DNA of 64,000 nt from Gammaproteobacteria bacterium (GTDB lineage Bacteria; Pseudomonadota; Gammaproteobacteria; Pseudomonadales; Azotimanducaceae), in contig NYVG01000017.1 of assembly GCA_002684495.1 (NCBI GenBank), positions 1 to 64,000 of the forward strand, read 5' to 3'. The notes beneath the pieces are model-generated. The model was not told the DNA's origin. It worked only from the letters and a program-made list of their open reading frames with translations, and did not search any database. Made by a program: the position numbers and the translations under genes. How positions within the stretch are numbered: the stretch's first letter is position 1; every line of letters starts with the position of its first letter. Below, piece by piece: positions 34,888 through 45,204 of this stretch.

Positions 34888-35350
34888 TAGCTTCAACCTC
34901 CCCAGCTGCTGCGAGTTTGATCGCTTTTTTGATTCGCGCATATGCCATGCACCGGCATAAATTACCGTTCATAGCCTCATCAATGTCCGCATCCGTTGGC
35001 GCAGCGTTGGTCGCAAGCAAACTGGCCGCCTGCATAATTTGACCAGACTGACAGTAACCGCATTGCGGTGTTTGTACAGCGACCCAGGCTTGTTGCAGCG
35101 GATGCTCGCCGGTTTCGCTTAGTCCCTCGATGGTTGTAATCTCTTTACCGCTTACCGCAGCCACCGTGGTTATACATGAGCGTTGCGCAACCCCGTCGAT
35201 ATGGACCGTACAAGCGCCACACAATCCAATGCCGCATCCAAACTTAGTGCCTTTTAAATCGAGTTCGTCGCGCACCGCCCACAATAGTGGCGTATCACCG
35301 GGCACATCTAATGCCACAGCTTTACCATTAATCGTCAGTTCAATCGCCAT
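34880..35350 (-). CDS. (2Fe-2S)-binding subunit of molybdenum hydroxylase
   Basis: 156 residues from ATG 35350 (GGGAGC six bases upstream). Plant-type [2Fe-2S] cluster [17 protein letters not shown] plus the second cluster domain [12 protein letters not shown] and [11 protein letters not shown]. This small subunit carries electrons from the Mo site to an acceptor, likely a cytochrome c in the two-subunit periplasmic IorAB/aldehyde-oxidase type since no FAD subunit is encoded. It has no Tat signal and would ride with the large subunit. Confidence 0.94.
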   Translation of the reverse strand: MAIELTINGKAVALDVPGDTPLLWAVRDELDLKGTKFGCGIGLCGACTVHIDGVAQRSCITTVAAVSGKEITTIEGLSETGEHPLQQAWVAVQTPQCGYCQSGQIMQAASLLATNAAPTDADIDEAMNGNLCRCMAYARIKKAIKLAAAGEVEANV

Positions 35351-35479
35351 TAAATCGCTCCCCAAAAATGTATCCAAACCATAGCTAAAGGATAGGGCTG
35401 CGGGCAAGAGTTAACTGAATAGTTGTAAAGACGGGAGTGAGGTACGGAATTCCGGATTTGCGCGCCAAGAATGCAGGAT

Positions 35480-35500
35480 ATCGGCGCTTGTTGCGCCGAT
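35480..35500. repeat. 8-bp hairpin between mdh and the molybdenum hydroxylase genes
   Basis: ATCGGCGC-ttgtt-GCGCCGAT, 54 bases past the mdh stop in the transcription direction. No T-run follows on either strand, so if it ends mdh transcription it does so without the classical tail. Confidence 0.5.
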
Positions 35501-35553
35501 TGAAGGTCAGCGAGGTGTTCGCGTGATCAGCCAAACACCCCGCCATTCGGTCG

Positions 35554-36528
35554 TTACGGCAGTAAGTGTGCGACCGCGTCGCGTTCCTCTGCCAGTTCGG
35601 TTTCGGTTGCCGTCATTTTCTCTTGGCTAAAATCGCCAACCTCAATACCCTGAACAATTTCCCAATCGCCGCCAGAACAGCGCACTGGGAAGGAATAGAT
35701 CAGCCCTGCCGCGATGCCATAGCTGCCATCCGAATAAACACCCATGCTGACAATGCTATCGCTGCCTAACGCCCAATCATGCATATGATCAATTGCAGCA
35801 TTGGCCGCTGACGCCGCACTGGAAGCCCCACGAGCTTCGATAATGGCGGCCCCACGCTGTTGCACGGTTGGGATGAAGTCACCGGTATACCAATCCATGT
35901 CAACCAACGACATAGCATCAGCGCCGCCGACGGTTGCTCGATGAATGTCCGGATATTGAGTGGCTGAGTGGTTACCCCAAATGCACAAACCATCCACATC
36001 GCTAACGTGCTTGCCGGTCTTTTGCGCCAGCTGCGCCATTGCACGATTGTGGTCAAGCCGAGTCATGGCAGTAAAGTTACGCGGATCTAAGTCCGGTGCA
36101 TTACGCTGGGCGATCAAGCTGTTGGTGTTTGCAGGGTTACCAACTACCAGTACTTTTACGCCACGCGACGCATTGTCGTTAAGCGCCTTACCTTGGACAG
36201 AAAAGATCGCTGCGTTCGCTTCAAGCAAATCTTTGCGTTCCATACCCGGGCCTCGAGGCCGAGAACCAACGAGTAACGCATAGTCTGTGTCCTTGAACGC
36301 GACATTTGGGTCATCTGTATAGATGATCTCCTGCAACAACGGAAACGCGCAATCGTCGAGTTCCATCACGACCCCGGCCACAGCACCAAGCGCAGGAGTA
36401 ATTTCCAACAGTTGCAGAATCACAGGCTGGTCTTTTCCTAACATGGCTCCTGAGGCGACTCGGAACAATAGCGCGTAGCCAATTTGGCCTGCAGCACCGG
36501 TGATAGTTACGCGAACGGGATCTTTCAT
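35554..36528 (-). CDS. mdh: malate dehydrogenase
   Basis: 324-residue type 2 (cytosolic-like) malate dehydrogenase, NAD-dependent malate/oxaloacetate interconversion in the TCA cycle. NAD-binding [14 protein letters not shown], substrate arginines in [24 protein letters not shown], and the catalytic His in [12 protein letters not shown]. Full length. Divergent from gltB across a 554-base region. Confidence 0.97.
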   Translation of the reverse strand: MKDPVRVTITGAAGQIGYALLFRVASGAMLGKDQPVILQLLEITPALGAVAGVVMELDDCAFPLLQEIIYTDDPNVAFKDTDYALLVGSRPRGPGMERKDLLEANAAIFSVQGKALNDNASRGVKVLVVGNPANTNSLIAQRNAPDLDPRNFTAMTRLDHNRAMAQLAQKTGKHVSDVDGLCIWGNHSATQYPDIHRATVGGADAMSLVDMDWYTGDFIPTVQQRGAAIIEARGASSAASAANAAIDHMHDWALGSDSIVSMGVYSDGSYGIAAGLIYSFPVRCSGGDWEIVQGIEVGDFSQEKMTATETELAEERDAVAHLLP

Positions 36529-37082
36529 TTTCTCTCTCTTGATTTCAGTTAAGGCAAAAAGCAGCGGCGCATTCTAGTTCGATTTAACAATAAATTCTGC
36601 ATTCCAGCGCATTCAATCGATTAAGACTGCGAAAATCTAATGCTCGCCAGTGGAGCTAAACGGCGGCGACTAGTGGTATCCCCTTTGTGCTTTATTTTCG
36701 ATCAAAAACAGGCCAAGAACTCAGGCGCATTAACTAAGTGACTTGTACAGGACTTGAAAACCACAATTTTCCGCCAATTCAACCCCGTTTTGCACCACAA
36801 TGGTGCAAAAGCCGCTAAGCCCAACTTGAAAAAAAAGGCGATTTTTGAGATCTTTTCCGGCCGGTTTGGCAGGGCTAAATGGCAAGCAGCGAAGACTGCG
36901 ACCTTAACGAGCCATACATCACCGAGCCGGCGTTGATTGAACAGTCTCTTGCCTCCTTTTGAGCAAGCCAATTTACCAAATTGCGAAGTCCGCTTACCCG
37001 TTAAGCAGACGGGATTCCGCGCCCTCGAACTGGCGTTTTTACCGGTGCGGAATCGCTAGAAAATATGAATTAGAGCTTACAT
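36529..37082. other. long mdh-gltB intergenic region
   Basis: 554 bases without a credible gene; the two small ORFs (36702-36971 and 36754-36936) have no recognisable features and lie over a regulatory palindrome. It carries an NtrC-type site at 36788-36810 and an imperfect inverted repeat near 36988-37010 (GTCcGCTT/AAGCaGAC). No full sigma-54 GG-N10-GC element was found in a good context on the plus strand. Confidence 0.6.
36788..36810. promoter_or_regulatory. NtrC-type binding site upstream of gltBD
   Basis: TTTTGCACCA-caa-TGGTGCAAAA, a perfect palindrome that contains TGCACC-N5-GGTGCA, the classical NtrC (GlnG) recognition sequence. It lies 273 bases before the gltB ATG. Nitrogen control of gltBD fits the enzyme's role. 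Confidence 0.75.
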
Positions 37083-40000
37083 ATGACCTTAATCTACCAA
37101 GGTAACTTGCCCGCCAAACACGGCTTATACGACCCGGCTAACGAAAAGGACGGCTGTGGCGTTGGTTTTATTTGCGACATAAAAGGCAGACCCAGTCACC
37201 AGATCGTGGCAGATGCAGCGGCAATGAATTGCTGCATGGAGCACCGTGGCGGTGTCGGCTATGAGAAAAACAGTGGCGACGGCGCAGGCATCCTTACCGG
37301 GCTACCTCACGCGCTGTTGCAAAACCTCGCGCAAGAAACCTTCGGGCAACAACTCCCAGAGATTGGTGGTTACGGTGTAGGCAATATTTTCCTGCCTACC
37401 GATCCAGCAGAACGCGATCACTGCAAACAAGTTATTGCCGATGAAATCGCAGCGGCCGGACAAACCCTAATTGGCTGGCGTACCCTGCCAACCAATGCTG
37501 ATGGTGCGGACGTCGGCAAGGCTGCACGCGCCAAAATGCCCCATTTCGAGCAGCTATTTATCGCCCGCGGTGACGATCGCGACGCCCAAGCTTTCGAGCG
37601 CACTCTTTACCTAATTCGTAAACTCTCAACTCACCGTTTACGCGGTGACGAAAAACTGAGCCAGCGCCATCTCTTCTACGTTTGCTCGTTGTCTGCAAAC
37701 GTTATTATTTACAAAGGCATGCTGACGCCGGACCAGTTGTTCCCTTTTTATAGCGATCTGCAGAACCCGCTCTACGAAAGCCACCTGGCGATGGTGCATT
37801 CTCGTTTCAGCACCAATACCTTCCCGTCTTGGGATCGCGCTCAGCCCAATCGATTTATGAGCCACAATGGCGAAATTAATACCTTGCTGGGCAACCAAAA
37901 TGCTATGAACGCCAGAGAAGGTATTGCGGCAAGCCCGTACTTTGGCGAAGACATCAAAAAACTCTTCCCAGTTGTCGAGCCCGACTGTTCAGACTCCGGC
38001 AGCTTCGACAATGTACTGGAATTTCTGTTGATGTCTGGCCGCAGCTTACCCGAAGCATTACTGATGATGATTCCAGAAGCGTGGCAGCAGCACCGCGATA
38101 TGAGTGACGCTAAACGCGCATTTTACGAATACCATTCATGCTTGATCGAACCTTGGGACGGCCCTGCATCAATCGCATTCAGCGACGGCACCTGCATTGG
38201 CGCTGTCCTCGACCGCAATGGCCTACGACCATCGCGTTATTACATCACCGACGATGACAAATGCATCATGGCCTCGGAAGTCGGCGTAGTGGAAGTAGAC
38301 CCAGCACGAGTTGTCAAAAAAGGCCGATTGCAGCCTGGGCGTATCTTCTTGATCGATTTCAACGAAGGCAGGATGATTCCGGACGACGAACTCAAAAATG
38401 GTCTTGCCGCCGCCCACCCCTATCAAGAATGGGTGGCACAAAACCGCATTGAACTCGATGAGATCCCCAAGCAAGCCGGCTTGGGTGTTGATTCAGCCAC
38501 GCTCACTCAGCGTATGCAGGCCTTTGGCTACACCCAAGAAACCATGCAGTTCATGCTCGAGCCGATGTTGCGCGAGTTACGCGATCCACTGGGATCAATG
38601 GGCAACGACGCGGCGCTGGCGGTGATGTCAGAAAAACCGCGCATGCTCTATGACTACTTCAAGCAGCGGTTCGCTCAGGTTACTAATCCGCCCATCGATT
38701 CGATTCGCGAAGAAGTCATTATGGCGCTCGAGTGCTATATCGGTCCCGAGCGCAACTTGTTGGAGTCGACACCACAGCACGCACAACGCTTACGTCTCCC
38801 TCATCCGATCATAAGTAACGACGAGTTAGCGGCGCTGTCTGACATGGACTACCGCGGCTGGCGCAGCAAAACGATCGATATTACCTACCCGCTAACGGCT
38901 GATGACAGCCTAGTGTCACTGCAGGACGCGTTGCAACGCATTGGCGATGAAGCAAAACAAGCCATCGCAGACGGCTACAGCTTAGTAATCCTATCGGATC
39001 GAGCCATTGCCGCGGATCGTGGCGCGATGAGCGCGCTACTTGCCGTTGGCACCGTGCATCACGCCCTTGTTGCGGCCCATATGCGCAGTCAAATCGGTCT
39101 AGTGATCGAGACAGGCGAAGCCCGGGAAGTTCACCACCACTGCTTGCTTGTCGGCTATGGCGCCGACGCGATCAATCCCTACCTCGCTTTTGAAGCGTTA
39201 TGGGACAGTCTGGATAGGGGTAAATTCAACGACGTTACTGACATCCGAAACACTAGTGATGTCGTTACCAGATACCGTAAGGCCGTCGCCAAGGGCATGC
39301 TTAAAGTCATGGCGAAAATGGGTATTTCTACCCTGCACTCCTATAAAGGCGCACAAATCTTTGAAGCCGTAGGCTTGGCTGAGGACGTGGTCGAACTGGC
39401 GTTCAAAGGCACCGCCAGCCGAGTGTCGGGTATCGACTTAGCGGCACTCGCCGACGAAATGGTTCGCCGGCACCAGCTTGGCTTTCCAAACCGAGCGGCG
39501 AGTGCGGTTGCAGTGCTGCCTAATCCCGGTGATTTCCATTGGCGACGCACCGGCGATATCCATCTATGGGATCCACAATCCATCGCCAACCTGCAATCTG
39601 CCGCACGCGCTAATAGCGAGGACGCGTACTGGGCCTTCGCCAAACAGGTCAATGAAGAGAATACCCGCAAAGCAACATTGCGCGGACTGCTGGAATTTGC
39701 GCCTAAGGACTCCGGCATCGACTTAAGTGAGGTCGAGGCCGCTGCAGAAATTGTTAAACGCTTTGCCACCGGGGCCATGAGCTTTGGCTCAATCAGTGCG
39801 GAAGCACACGAGTCATTAGCCGTTGCAATGAATCGGTTAGGCGGCAAGTCCAATACCGGTGAGGGGGGTGAGGACGCCAAACGTTTTATTCCTCTTGCCA
39901 ACGGCGATTCTAAGCGCTCGGCCATTAAACAGGTTGCCAGCGGTCGCTTTGGTGTAACCATCAACTATCTAACCAACGCCGACGAACTGCAGATCAAAAT

Positions 40001-41645
40001 CATTCAGGGCGCCAAGCCCGGCGAGGGCGGTGAGCTGCCCGGCGGCAAAGTTGATGACTATATTGCCAGTCTGCGCCACTCAACCCCCGGTGTTGGGCTT
40101 ATTAGCCCACCCCCGCACCATGACATTTATTCCATCGAAGACATGGCGCAATTAATCCACGACCTGAAGAACGCCAATCCAAAAGCGCGTATTAGCGTAA
40201 AACTGGGTGCCGAAATTGGCGTAGGCACCGTTGCCGCGGGTGTTGTAAAAGCCCGCGCCGACCACCTAGTCATCGCCGGCGATTCGGGCGGCACCGGCGC
40301 ATCGCCGCTGACCTCAATAAAGCATGCTGGGGTACCCTGGGAATTAGGCATTGCCGAAACTCATCAAACCCTGATTATGAATAATCTGCGCTCGCGCGTA
40401 GTGCTACAGACCGACGGCCAGATAAAGACCGGCCGCGATGTCGCCATTGCCGCATTATTAGGGGCAGAAGAGTTCGGCTTTGCTACTGCGCCCCTTATCG
40501 CACTGGGCTGCATTATGATGCGCAAATGTCATCTTAATACCTGCCCGGTAGGTATCGCGACCCAGGATCCAGAGCTGCGTAAAAAATTCACCGGTTCGCC
40601 GGAACATGTCGTTAACTATCTGTTTATGGTGGCAGAGGAATTGCGCCAGATCATGGCGACGCTGGGTCTAAGAAGCATCGATGAAATGATCGGCCGGGTA
40701 GATCTGTTGCAAACTGATAAAGCGCTCGCACACTGGAAAGCCAAGGGATTAGACCTCAGCGCCATTATTACCAAGGCGCAAGAACCCGAGGAATTTCTCG
40801 GCAGCTATGCAATTCATGAGCAAGATCATGAACTCGACAAGGCTTTGGATAACCAGCTGATTGCATTAGCAGAGCCGGCCCTCACCCGTGGCGAAGCCGT
40901 GCGCGCGCAGTTGCCGATTGTTAATACCAATCGAGTTGTCGGCGCCATGCTCTCCAATAAGGTGATAACCGACGTCGGGCCACAGATGCTTGCTGATGAC
41001 ACCATCCACTTCAAGTTCGACGGCAGCGCCGGTCAGAGTTTTGGATGCTGGCTGGCCAAGGGCATTACCTTGGAAGTTGAGGGCGACGCCAATGACTTTA
41101 TCGGTAAGGGTTTGTCTGGCGGCCGGGTCATCGTTTATCCGCCGAAAAACAGTTCCTTCGCCCCAGAAGACAACATCGTGGTCGGCAACGTAGCACTCTA
41201 CGGTGCCACCTCCGGCGAGGCTTACTTTCGAGGGATAGCTGCTGAGCGCTTTTGCGTGCGCAATAGCGGTGCCAGCGCGGTCGTTGAGGGGGTTGGCGAC
41301 CATGGTTGTGAGTACATGACCGGCGGCCGCGTTGTGGTATTAGGCAATACAGGCCGTAACTTTGCCGCGGGCATGAGCGGCGGTATCGCCTACATCTGGG
41401 ATCCTGCAGGTGCATTTGCAGACAATTGCAACGCCGAAATGGTCGACCTCGACCCCTTGGTGGCCGACGAGGATATTGCCGAACTGAAGCAACTCATCAG
41501 CAACCACGCTGAGTTCACTGGCTCCACCGTTGCTACTGCAGTGCTTAATGACTGGGACAAACAAATGGCGTGTTTCGTCAAGGTCATGCCCAAAGACTAC
41601 AAGCGCGTGCTGGCTCAGCGTGAGCAACGTTTCAGCGCTGGCTAA
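37083..41645 (+). CDS. gltB: glutamate synthase (NADPH) large subunit
   Basis: 1520 residues. Converts glutamine plus 2-oxoglutarate to two glutamate. Class II amidotransferase with nucleophile Cys25 in DGCGVGF, after a 24-residue propeptide that would be cleaved. FMN-binding synthase domain from about 820 with GAMSFGSISAEAHE and GDSGGTGASPLTSIKHAG, and the [3Fe-4S] cysteines in MMRKCHLNTCPVG. C-terminal GXGXG beta-helix from about 1270 (GKGLSGGRVIVYPP, GATSGEAYFRG). Length typical. Forms the enzyme with GltD 38 bases downstream; an NtrC-type site lies upstream. Confidence 0.98.
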   Translation: MTLIYQGNLPAKHGLYDPANEKDGCGVGFICDIKGRPSHQIVADAAAMNCCMEHRGGVGYEKNSGDGAGILTGLPHALLQNLAQETFGQQLPEIGGYGVGNIFLPTDPAERDHCKQVIADEIAAAGQTLIGWRTLPTNADGADVGKAARAKMPHFEQLFIARGDDRDAQAFERTLYLIRKLSTHRLRGDEKLSQRHLFYVCSLSANVIIYKGMLTPDQLFPFYSDLQNPLYESHLAMVHSRFSTNTFPSWDRAQPNRFMSHNGEINTLLGNQNAMNAREGIAASPYFGEDIKKLFPVVEPDCSDSGSFDNVLEFLLMSGRSLPEALLMMIPEAWQQHRDMSDAKRAFYEYHSCLIEPWDGPASIAFSDGTCIGAVLDRNGLRPSRYYITDDDKCIMASEVGVVEVDPARVVKKGRLQPGRIFLIDFNEGRMIPDDELKNGLAAAHPYQEWVAQNRIELDEIPKQAGLGVDSATLTQRMQAFGYTQETMQFMLEPMLRELRDPLGSMGNDAALAVMSEKPRMLYDYFKQRFAQVTNPPIDSIREEVIMALECYIGPERNLLESTPQHAQRLRLPHPIISNDELAALSDMDYRGWRSKTIDITYPLTADDSLVSLQDALQRIGDEAKQAIADGYSLVILSDRAIAADRGAMSALLAVGTVHHALVAAHMRSQIGLVIETGEAREVHHHCLLVGYGADAINPYLAFEALWDSLDRGKFNDVTDIRNTSDVVTRYRKAVAKGMLKVMAKMGISTLHSYKGAQIFEAVGLAEDVVELAFKGTASRVSGIDLAALADEMVRRHQLGFPNRAASAVAVLPNPGDFHWRRTGDIHLWDPQSIANLQSAARANSEDAYWAFAKQVNEENTRKATLRGLLEFAPKDSGIDLSEVEAAAEIVKRFATGAMSFGSISAEAHESLAVAMNRLGGKSNTGEGGEDAKRFIPLANGDSKRSAIKQVASGRFGVTINYLTNADELQIKIIQGAKPGEGGELPGGKVDDYIASLRHSTPGVGLISPPPHHDIYSIEDMAQLIHDLKNANPKARISVKLGAEIGVGTVAAGVVKARADHLVIAGDSGGTGASPLTSIKHAGVPWELGIAETHQTLIMNNLRSRVVLQTDGQIKTGRDVAIAALLGAEEFGFATAPLIALGCIMMRKCHLNTCPVGIATQDPELRKKFTGSPEHVVNYLFMVAEELRQIMATLGLRSIDEMIGRVDLLQTDKALAHWKAKGLDLSAIITKAQEPEEFLGSYAIHEQDHELDKALDNQLIALAEPALTRGEAVRAQLPIVNTNRVVGAMLSNKVITDVGPQMLADDTIHFKFDGSAGQSFGCWLAKGITLEVEGDANDFIGKGLSGGRVIVYPPKNSSFAPEDNIVVGNVALYGATSGEAYFRGIAAERFCVRNSGASAVVEGVGDHGCEYMTGGRVVVLGNTGRNFAAGMSGGIAYIWDPAGAFADNCNAEMVDLDPLVADEDIAELKQLISNHAEFTGSTVATAVLNDWDKQMACFVKVMPKDYKRVLAQREQRFSAG

Positions 41646-41683
41646 AAAAAGCACAGATTTAGATAGGTATAAAGAATAACAAT

Positions 41684-43147
41684 ATGGGTAAACCAACCGG
41701 CTTCATAGAATTTCCACGCGACGCAGCCCCGTACCGGCAGCCTCAGGAGCGGCTACTGGATTTCAACGAAATCTATACGGATCACGACGTCGAGCGCCTC
41801 AACACTCAGGGCGCCCGCTGCATGGATTGCGGTATTCCTTTTTGCCAATCGGAAGAAGGCTGCCCTATCCACAATCTAATCCCTGAATGGAATGATTTGG
41901 TGTTCCGGGATCAGTGGCGCGATGCGCTGGATCGATTGCATAAGACCAATAACTTTCCCGAGTTTACCGGCCGTGTATGCCCAGCGCCATGCGAAGGTGC
42001 TTGTGTACTGGGCATTACCGACCCTGCAGTAACCATCAAGAATATTGAGATGGCGATCATTGATCGCGGCTTCGCAGAAGGTTGGGTGACGCCAAATACG
42101 CCCAGCGTGCGCAGCGACAAAAAGATTGCGATCGTCGGCTCCGGCCCAGCCGGTCTCGCCGCGGCGGATCAGTTAAATAAGGCCGGCCACACAGTAACCG
42201 TTTACGAACGCGCCGACCGCGTGGGCGGATTGCTTATGTACGGCATACCGAACATGAAGCTGGCGAAAGACGACGTGGTAGAGCGGCGTGTGCAACTGAT
42301 GCGCGACGCTGGCATTGAGTTTGTGACCAACACTGAAGTCGCTGACGGTGACAATGGCAGCATCGCCGTGGACGCGTTGAAATCGACAAATGACGCTGTG
42401 TTGCTGACTACTGGGGCAACAGTACCAAGAGATCTGCCGATTCCAGGTCGGGAGCTAAGCGGCGTGCACTTTGCCATGGATTTCCTATCGGCAAATACCA
42501 AGAGCTTGCTTGACTCAAATCTTGCGGACCAAGCACACATTTCTGCCAAAGATAAAAACGTCATCGTTATCGGCGGCGGCGATACCGGCACTGATTGCAT
42601 TGGCACATCACTGCGCCATGGCTGCAAGTCACTGGTTAACTTCGAACTGTTCCCTCAGCCTCCCAAAGACCGGGCGGCCAATAACCCATGGCCAACTTGG
42701 CCAAAGATCTTCCGCGTCGACTATGGCCACGAAGAAGCGCGCGCGCGTCAGGGCGCAGACCCCCGGGTCTATTCCGTTTCGTCATTGTGCTTTATCGGCG
42801 ATGACACGGGCCAACTCACCGGTGTGAGAACGGTCGAAGTGGTTATGCAAGATGGCAAATTTGAAAACGTCCCAGGAACAGAGAAAGACTGGCCTGCGGA
42901 CTTAGTATTTTTAGCCATGGGGTTTCTTGGACCGGAACACGCAGTCAGCGACCCGTTGGGGCTAGATTACGACGAGCGGTCGAACTATCAAGCCGAGTAT
43001 GGGCGTTATACCACCAACGTGGAGAAAGTCTTCGCTGCCGGAGACTGCCGTCGAGGCCAGTCTCTCGTGGTACGCGCCATTAATGAAGGTCGCGAGGCGG
43101 CACGAGAGATTGATCGCTTTCTTATAGGCACTACAGAACTGCCCTGA
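41684..43147 (+). CDS. gltD: glutamate synthase small subunit
   Basis: 487 residues. N-terminal cysteine-rich region for [4Fe-4S] clusters ([35 protein letters not shown]), FAD-binding [15 protein letters not shown] near residue 150 and NADPH-binding [13 protein letters not shown] near 290. It passes electrons from NADPH to GltB. Typical length (about 470-490). Ends convergent to the SPOR-aroB-aroK-pil operon. Confidence 0.97.
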   Translation: MGKPTGFIEFPRDAAPYRQPQERLLDFNEIYTDHDVERLNTQGARCMDCGIPFCQSEEGCPIHNLIPEWNDLVFRDQWRDALDRLHKTNNFPEFTGRVCPAPCEGACVLGITDPAVTIKNIEMAIIDRGFAEGWVTPNTPSVRSDKKIAIVGSGPAGLAAADQLNKAGHTVTVYERADRVGGLLMYGIPNMKLAKDDVVERRVQLMRDAGIEFVTNTEVADGDNGSIAVDALKSTNDAVLLTTGATVPRDLPIPGRELSGVHFAMDFLSANTKSLLDSNLADQAHISAKDKNVIVIGGGDTGTDCIGTSLRHGCKSLVNFELFPQPPKDRAANNPWPTWPKIFRVDYGHEEARARQGADPRVYSVSSLCFIGDDTGQLTGVRTVEVVMQDGKFENVPGTEKDWPADLVFLAMGFLGPEHAVSDPLGLDYDERSNYQAEYGRYTTNVEKVFAAGDCRRGQSLVVRAINEGREAAREIDRFLIGTTELP

Positions 43148-43176
43148 CCACTCCACGCTTAGTAGATTGGTAATGC

Positions 43177-43557
43177 TTATTGCTGAAGGGTCGTGCGTAT
43201 CGCGCGCTGTACTGATTCCATCCGCCGCACCCATAGTTGCTCTGGTGGCAATCCCAAAAGCACCGCTATTGCTGCACGCCGACGTTCTGCCCGGGCTGCT
43301 TCCTTAAACACCCCATAGGTGAGGACATATAACAGCTGATTTTGTCCTTGGACACGAAAACGCGCGAATTCATCGGGAAGTTTATGCTGTTGTGCCATGC
43401 GGCTGACTTGGTCTGCATTCGATAGCGTAACAAGTTGTAGGGTAAAGGCCTTGGGGTCTTGACGCAGTAGCCATTCAGCATCGCGCACGGTCTGGGCATG
43501 GGTCAACCCGATCAGGCACCAAAGCAAAAAAATTAACCCGGCTCGACTCAACAACAT
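43177..43557 (-). CDS. SPOR-domain protein (DamX-like, short)
   Basis: 126 residues. Signal peptide MLLSRAGLIFLLWCLIGLTHAQ, then a SPOR-like peptidoglycan-binding fold: FTLQLVTLSNADQVSRM, LLYVLTYGVFKEAARAERRRAAI. In Pseudomonas and E. coli a DamX-type SPOR protein follows aroB; here the protein is far shorter, with only the SPOR domain after export. It overlaps the end of aroB by ten bases. It likely localises at the septum by binding denuded glycan, an inference from the family. Confidence 0.83.
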   Translation of the reverse strand: MLLSRAGLIFLLWCLIGLTHAQTVRDAEWLLRQDPKAFTLQLVTLSNADQVSRMAQQHKLPDEFARFRVQGQNQLLYVLTYGVFKEAARAERRRAAIAVLLGLPPEQLWVRRMESVQRAIRTTLQQ

Positions 43558-44648
43558 TGGCTCAATACGTCTCTTACAACCGCGCCTTCGATATCATCCC
43601 GCACTGCAACCTGACCCAATTCACTCGCGACAATAAAGCGCAGTCGTCCGTCGACAACCTTCTTATCCAAGCCCATTGCATCCATCATTCCCGCCACCGT
43701 GATGACCTTTAAGCTCTGCTGATCCAACTCGGTAGGAAGCCCAAGCTTGGCCAATAAAGCAGTTAACCGCTCTACCTTGTCCGGCGCAAAACCTGCGACT
43801 CGCTGGGACAACTGTGCAGCCATGACCATGCCAATCGCTACCGCCTCGCCATGCAACCAATGTCCATAACCACTGAGCTTTTCAATTGCGTGTCCAAACG
43901 TGTGGCCGAAGTTCAAAATGGCGCGACGTCCGCTTTCACGCTCATCGGCACTCACCACTTTGGCCTTGATTGCACAACAGCGAACAATCACCTCAGTTAA
44001 TACCGCCCCATCTTTAGCCAACAAAGCGTCACAACGATCTTCAAGAAAAACAAAAAGCTCTGGGTCATCGATTACCCCATACTTTACGACCTCTGCTAGC
44101 CCTGCAGCATATTCTCGCGGCGGCAAAGTCGACAATGTTGCAGGGTCCGAAAGCACCACCACCGGCTGGTAGAAGGCGCCAATCAAGTTTTTGCCCTGCG
44201 GATGATTGACTGCGGTCTTACCTCCCACCGACGAATCCACTTGGGCAAGCAAAGTCGTTGGAATTTGAATGAAGTCAACGCCGCGCTGGAACGTCGCCGC
44301 CACAAAGCCACATAAGTCACCGACAACACCGCCGCCCAGCGCAATCAGCGACGTTGAGCGGTTATGCCGTGCACCAAGCAAAAAATCCATCGCTTGTTCA
44401 TAGGTCGCCAATGTTTTAGCGCTCTCACCGTCGCGCATATGTAACACATCAACCTGTAAACCATCTAACGCCGCCACTACCTGATCTAGGTACAACGGCC
44501 CAACAACATCGTTGGTAATAATCGCCACCTGGCTGCCACGAATATGTGGGCGCAGCTGGGCCCGCAACGTCTGCGCATCAGCAAGCAAACCGTCAGCCAC
44601 CAATATTGGATAACTGCGTTGCGGGATTTCTACCATTAACTCTTGCAT
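43548..44648 (-). CDS. aroB: 3-dehydroquinate synthase
   Basis: 366 residues from ATG 44648 (alternative ATG 44636). Second step of the shikimate pathway: DAHP to 3-dehydroquinate, NAD- and metal-dependent. Seen: MRDGESAKT, GGGVVGDLCGFVAATFQRG, QIPTTLLAQVDSSVGGKTAVN, and metal-binding residues in NFGHTFGHAIE and HGEAVAIGM. The ORF track is 56 codons too long, running into aroK. It follows aroK with 13 bases between. Confidence 0.97.
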   Translation of the reverse strand: MQELMVEIPQRSYPILVADGLLADAQTLRAQLRPHIRGSQVAIITNDVVGPLYLDQVVAALDGLQVDVLHMRDGESAKTLATYEQAMDFLLGARHNRSTSLIALGGGVVGDLCGFVAATFQRGVDFIQIPTTLLAQVDSSVGGKTAVNHPQGKNLIGAFYQPVVVLSDPATLSTLPPREYAAGLAEVVKYGVIDDPELFVFLEDRCDALLAKDGAVLTEVIVRCCAIKAKVVSADERESGRRAILNFGHTFGHAIEKLSGYGHWLHGEAVAIGMVMAAQLSQRVAGFAPDKVERLTALLAKLGLPTELDQQSLKVITVAGMMDAMGLDKKVVDGRLRFIVASELGQVAVRDDIEGAVVRDVLSQCC

Positions 44649-44661
44649 TGCGTGCCTTGTA

Positions 44662-45189
44662 CTAGCCCGAAGACCTCTGAGACTTGATTTTTTTGGCCAA
44701 CTGACTGACCAAGCCGTTAACACTCTGCTGGGCAGTGATGATTTTGAGGTCGGCAATCTCCGCATACAGCGGCTCACGCTGAGCATACAATTCTTCGAGC
44801 ACCCTGCGTGGATCATCCGCTTGTAATAACGGGCGATTTCGATCGCTGCGCGTCCGCGCCACCAGTCGATCTAACGGACTGTGTAAATGCACGACGAAGC
44901 CTCGCTGGGCAAGCCGCTGACGATTGGCATTACGCAGCACCGCACCACCCCCCGTAGCCAGAACTATACCCTCGCGCTGGCTAAGGTCATCAATAACTTG
45001 TTGCTCACGGTCGCGAAAACCCGCCTCGCCCTCAACATCGAATATCCAGGATATCGCGGCACCTGCGCGCCGTTCAATTTCTTCGTCGGAATCGAAAAAC
45101 GGACAGTCTAAAACATTGGCCAATCGCCGCCCTACGGTGCTTTTACCCACCGCCATTAAACCAATCAAAAATATATTTTGCGTGCTCAT
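44662..45189 (-). CDS. aroK: shikimate kinase
   Basis: 175 residues from ATG 45189. Phosphorylates shikimate at C3. Walker A LIGLMAVGKSTVGRRL, shikimate-binding DSDEEIERRAG, and GGGAVLRNANR. Length typical. The ORF track extends 70 codons further through a tandem 66-bp duplication, which stays open by chance because the repeat is a multiple of three; nothing in that extension resembles AroK. First enzyme gene after pilQ in the operon. Confidence 0.97.
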   Translation of the reverse strand: MSTQNIFLIGLMAVGKSTVGRRLANVLDCPFFDSDEEIERRAGAAISWIFDVEGEAGFRDREQQVIDDLSQREGIVLATGGGAVLRNANRQRLAQRGFVVHLHSPLDRLVARTRSDRNRPLLQADDPRRVLEELYAQREPLYAEIADLKIITAQQSVNGLVSQLAKKIKSQRSSG

Positions 45190-45204
45190 GTGGGGGGTAA
45201 CAGT

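Noticed and set aside
36702-36971. Two small ORFs in the mdh-gltB space (36702-36971 minus, 36754-36936 plus)
   Set aside because: They overlap each other on opposite strands, cover the NtrC-type palindrome, lack ribosome sites and resemble nothing.
37005-37082. A sigma-54 promoter for gltB
   Set aside because: GG-N10-GC spacing was searched for by eye downstream of the NtrC-type site; the only hit overlaps the site itself and has a poor -12 box.
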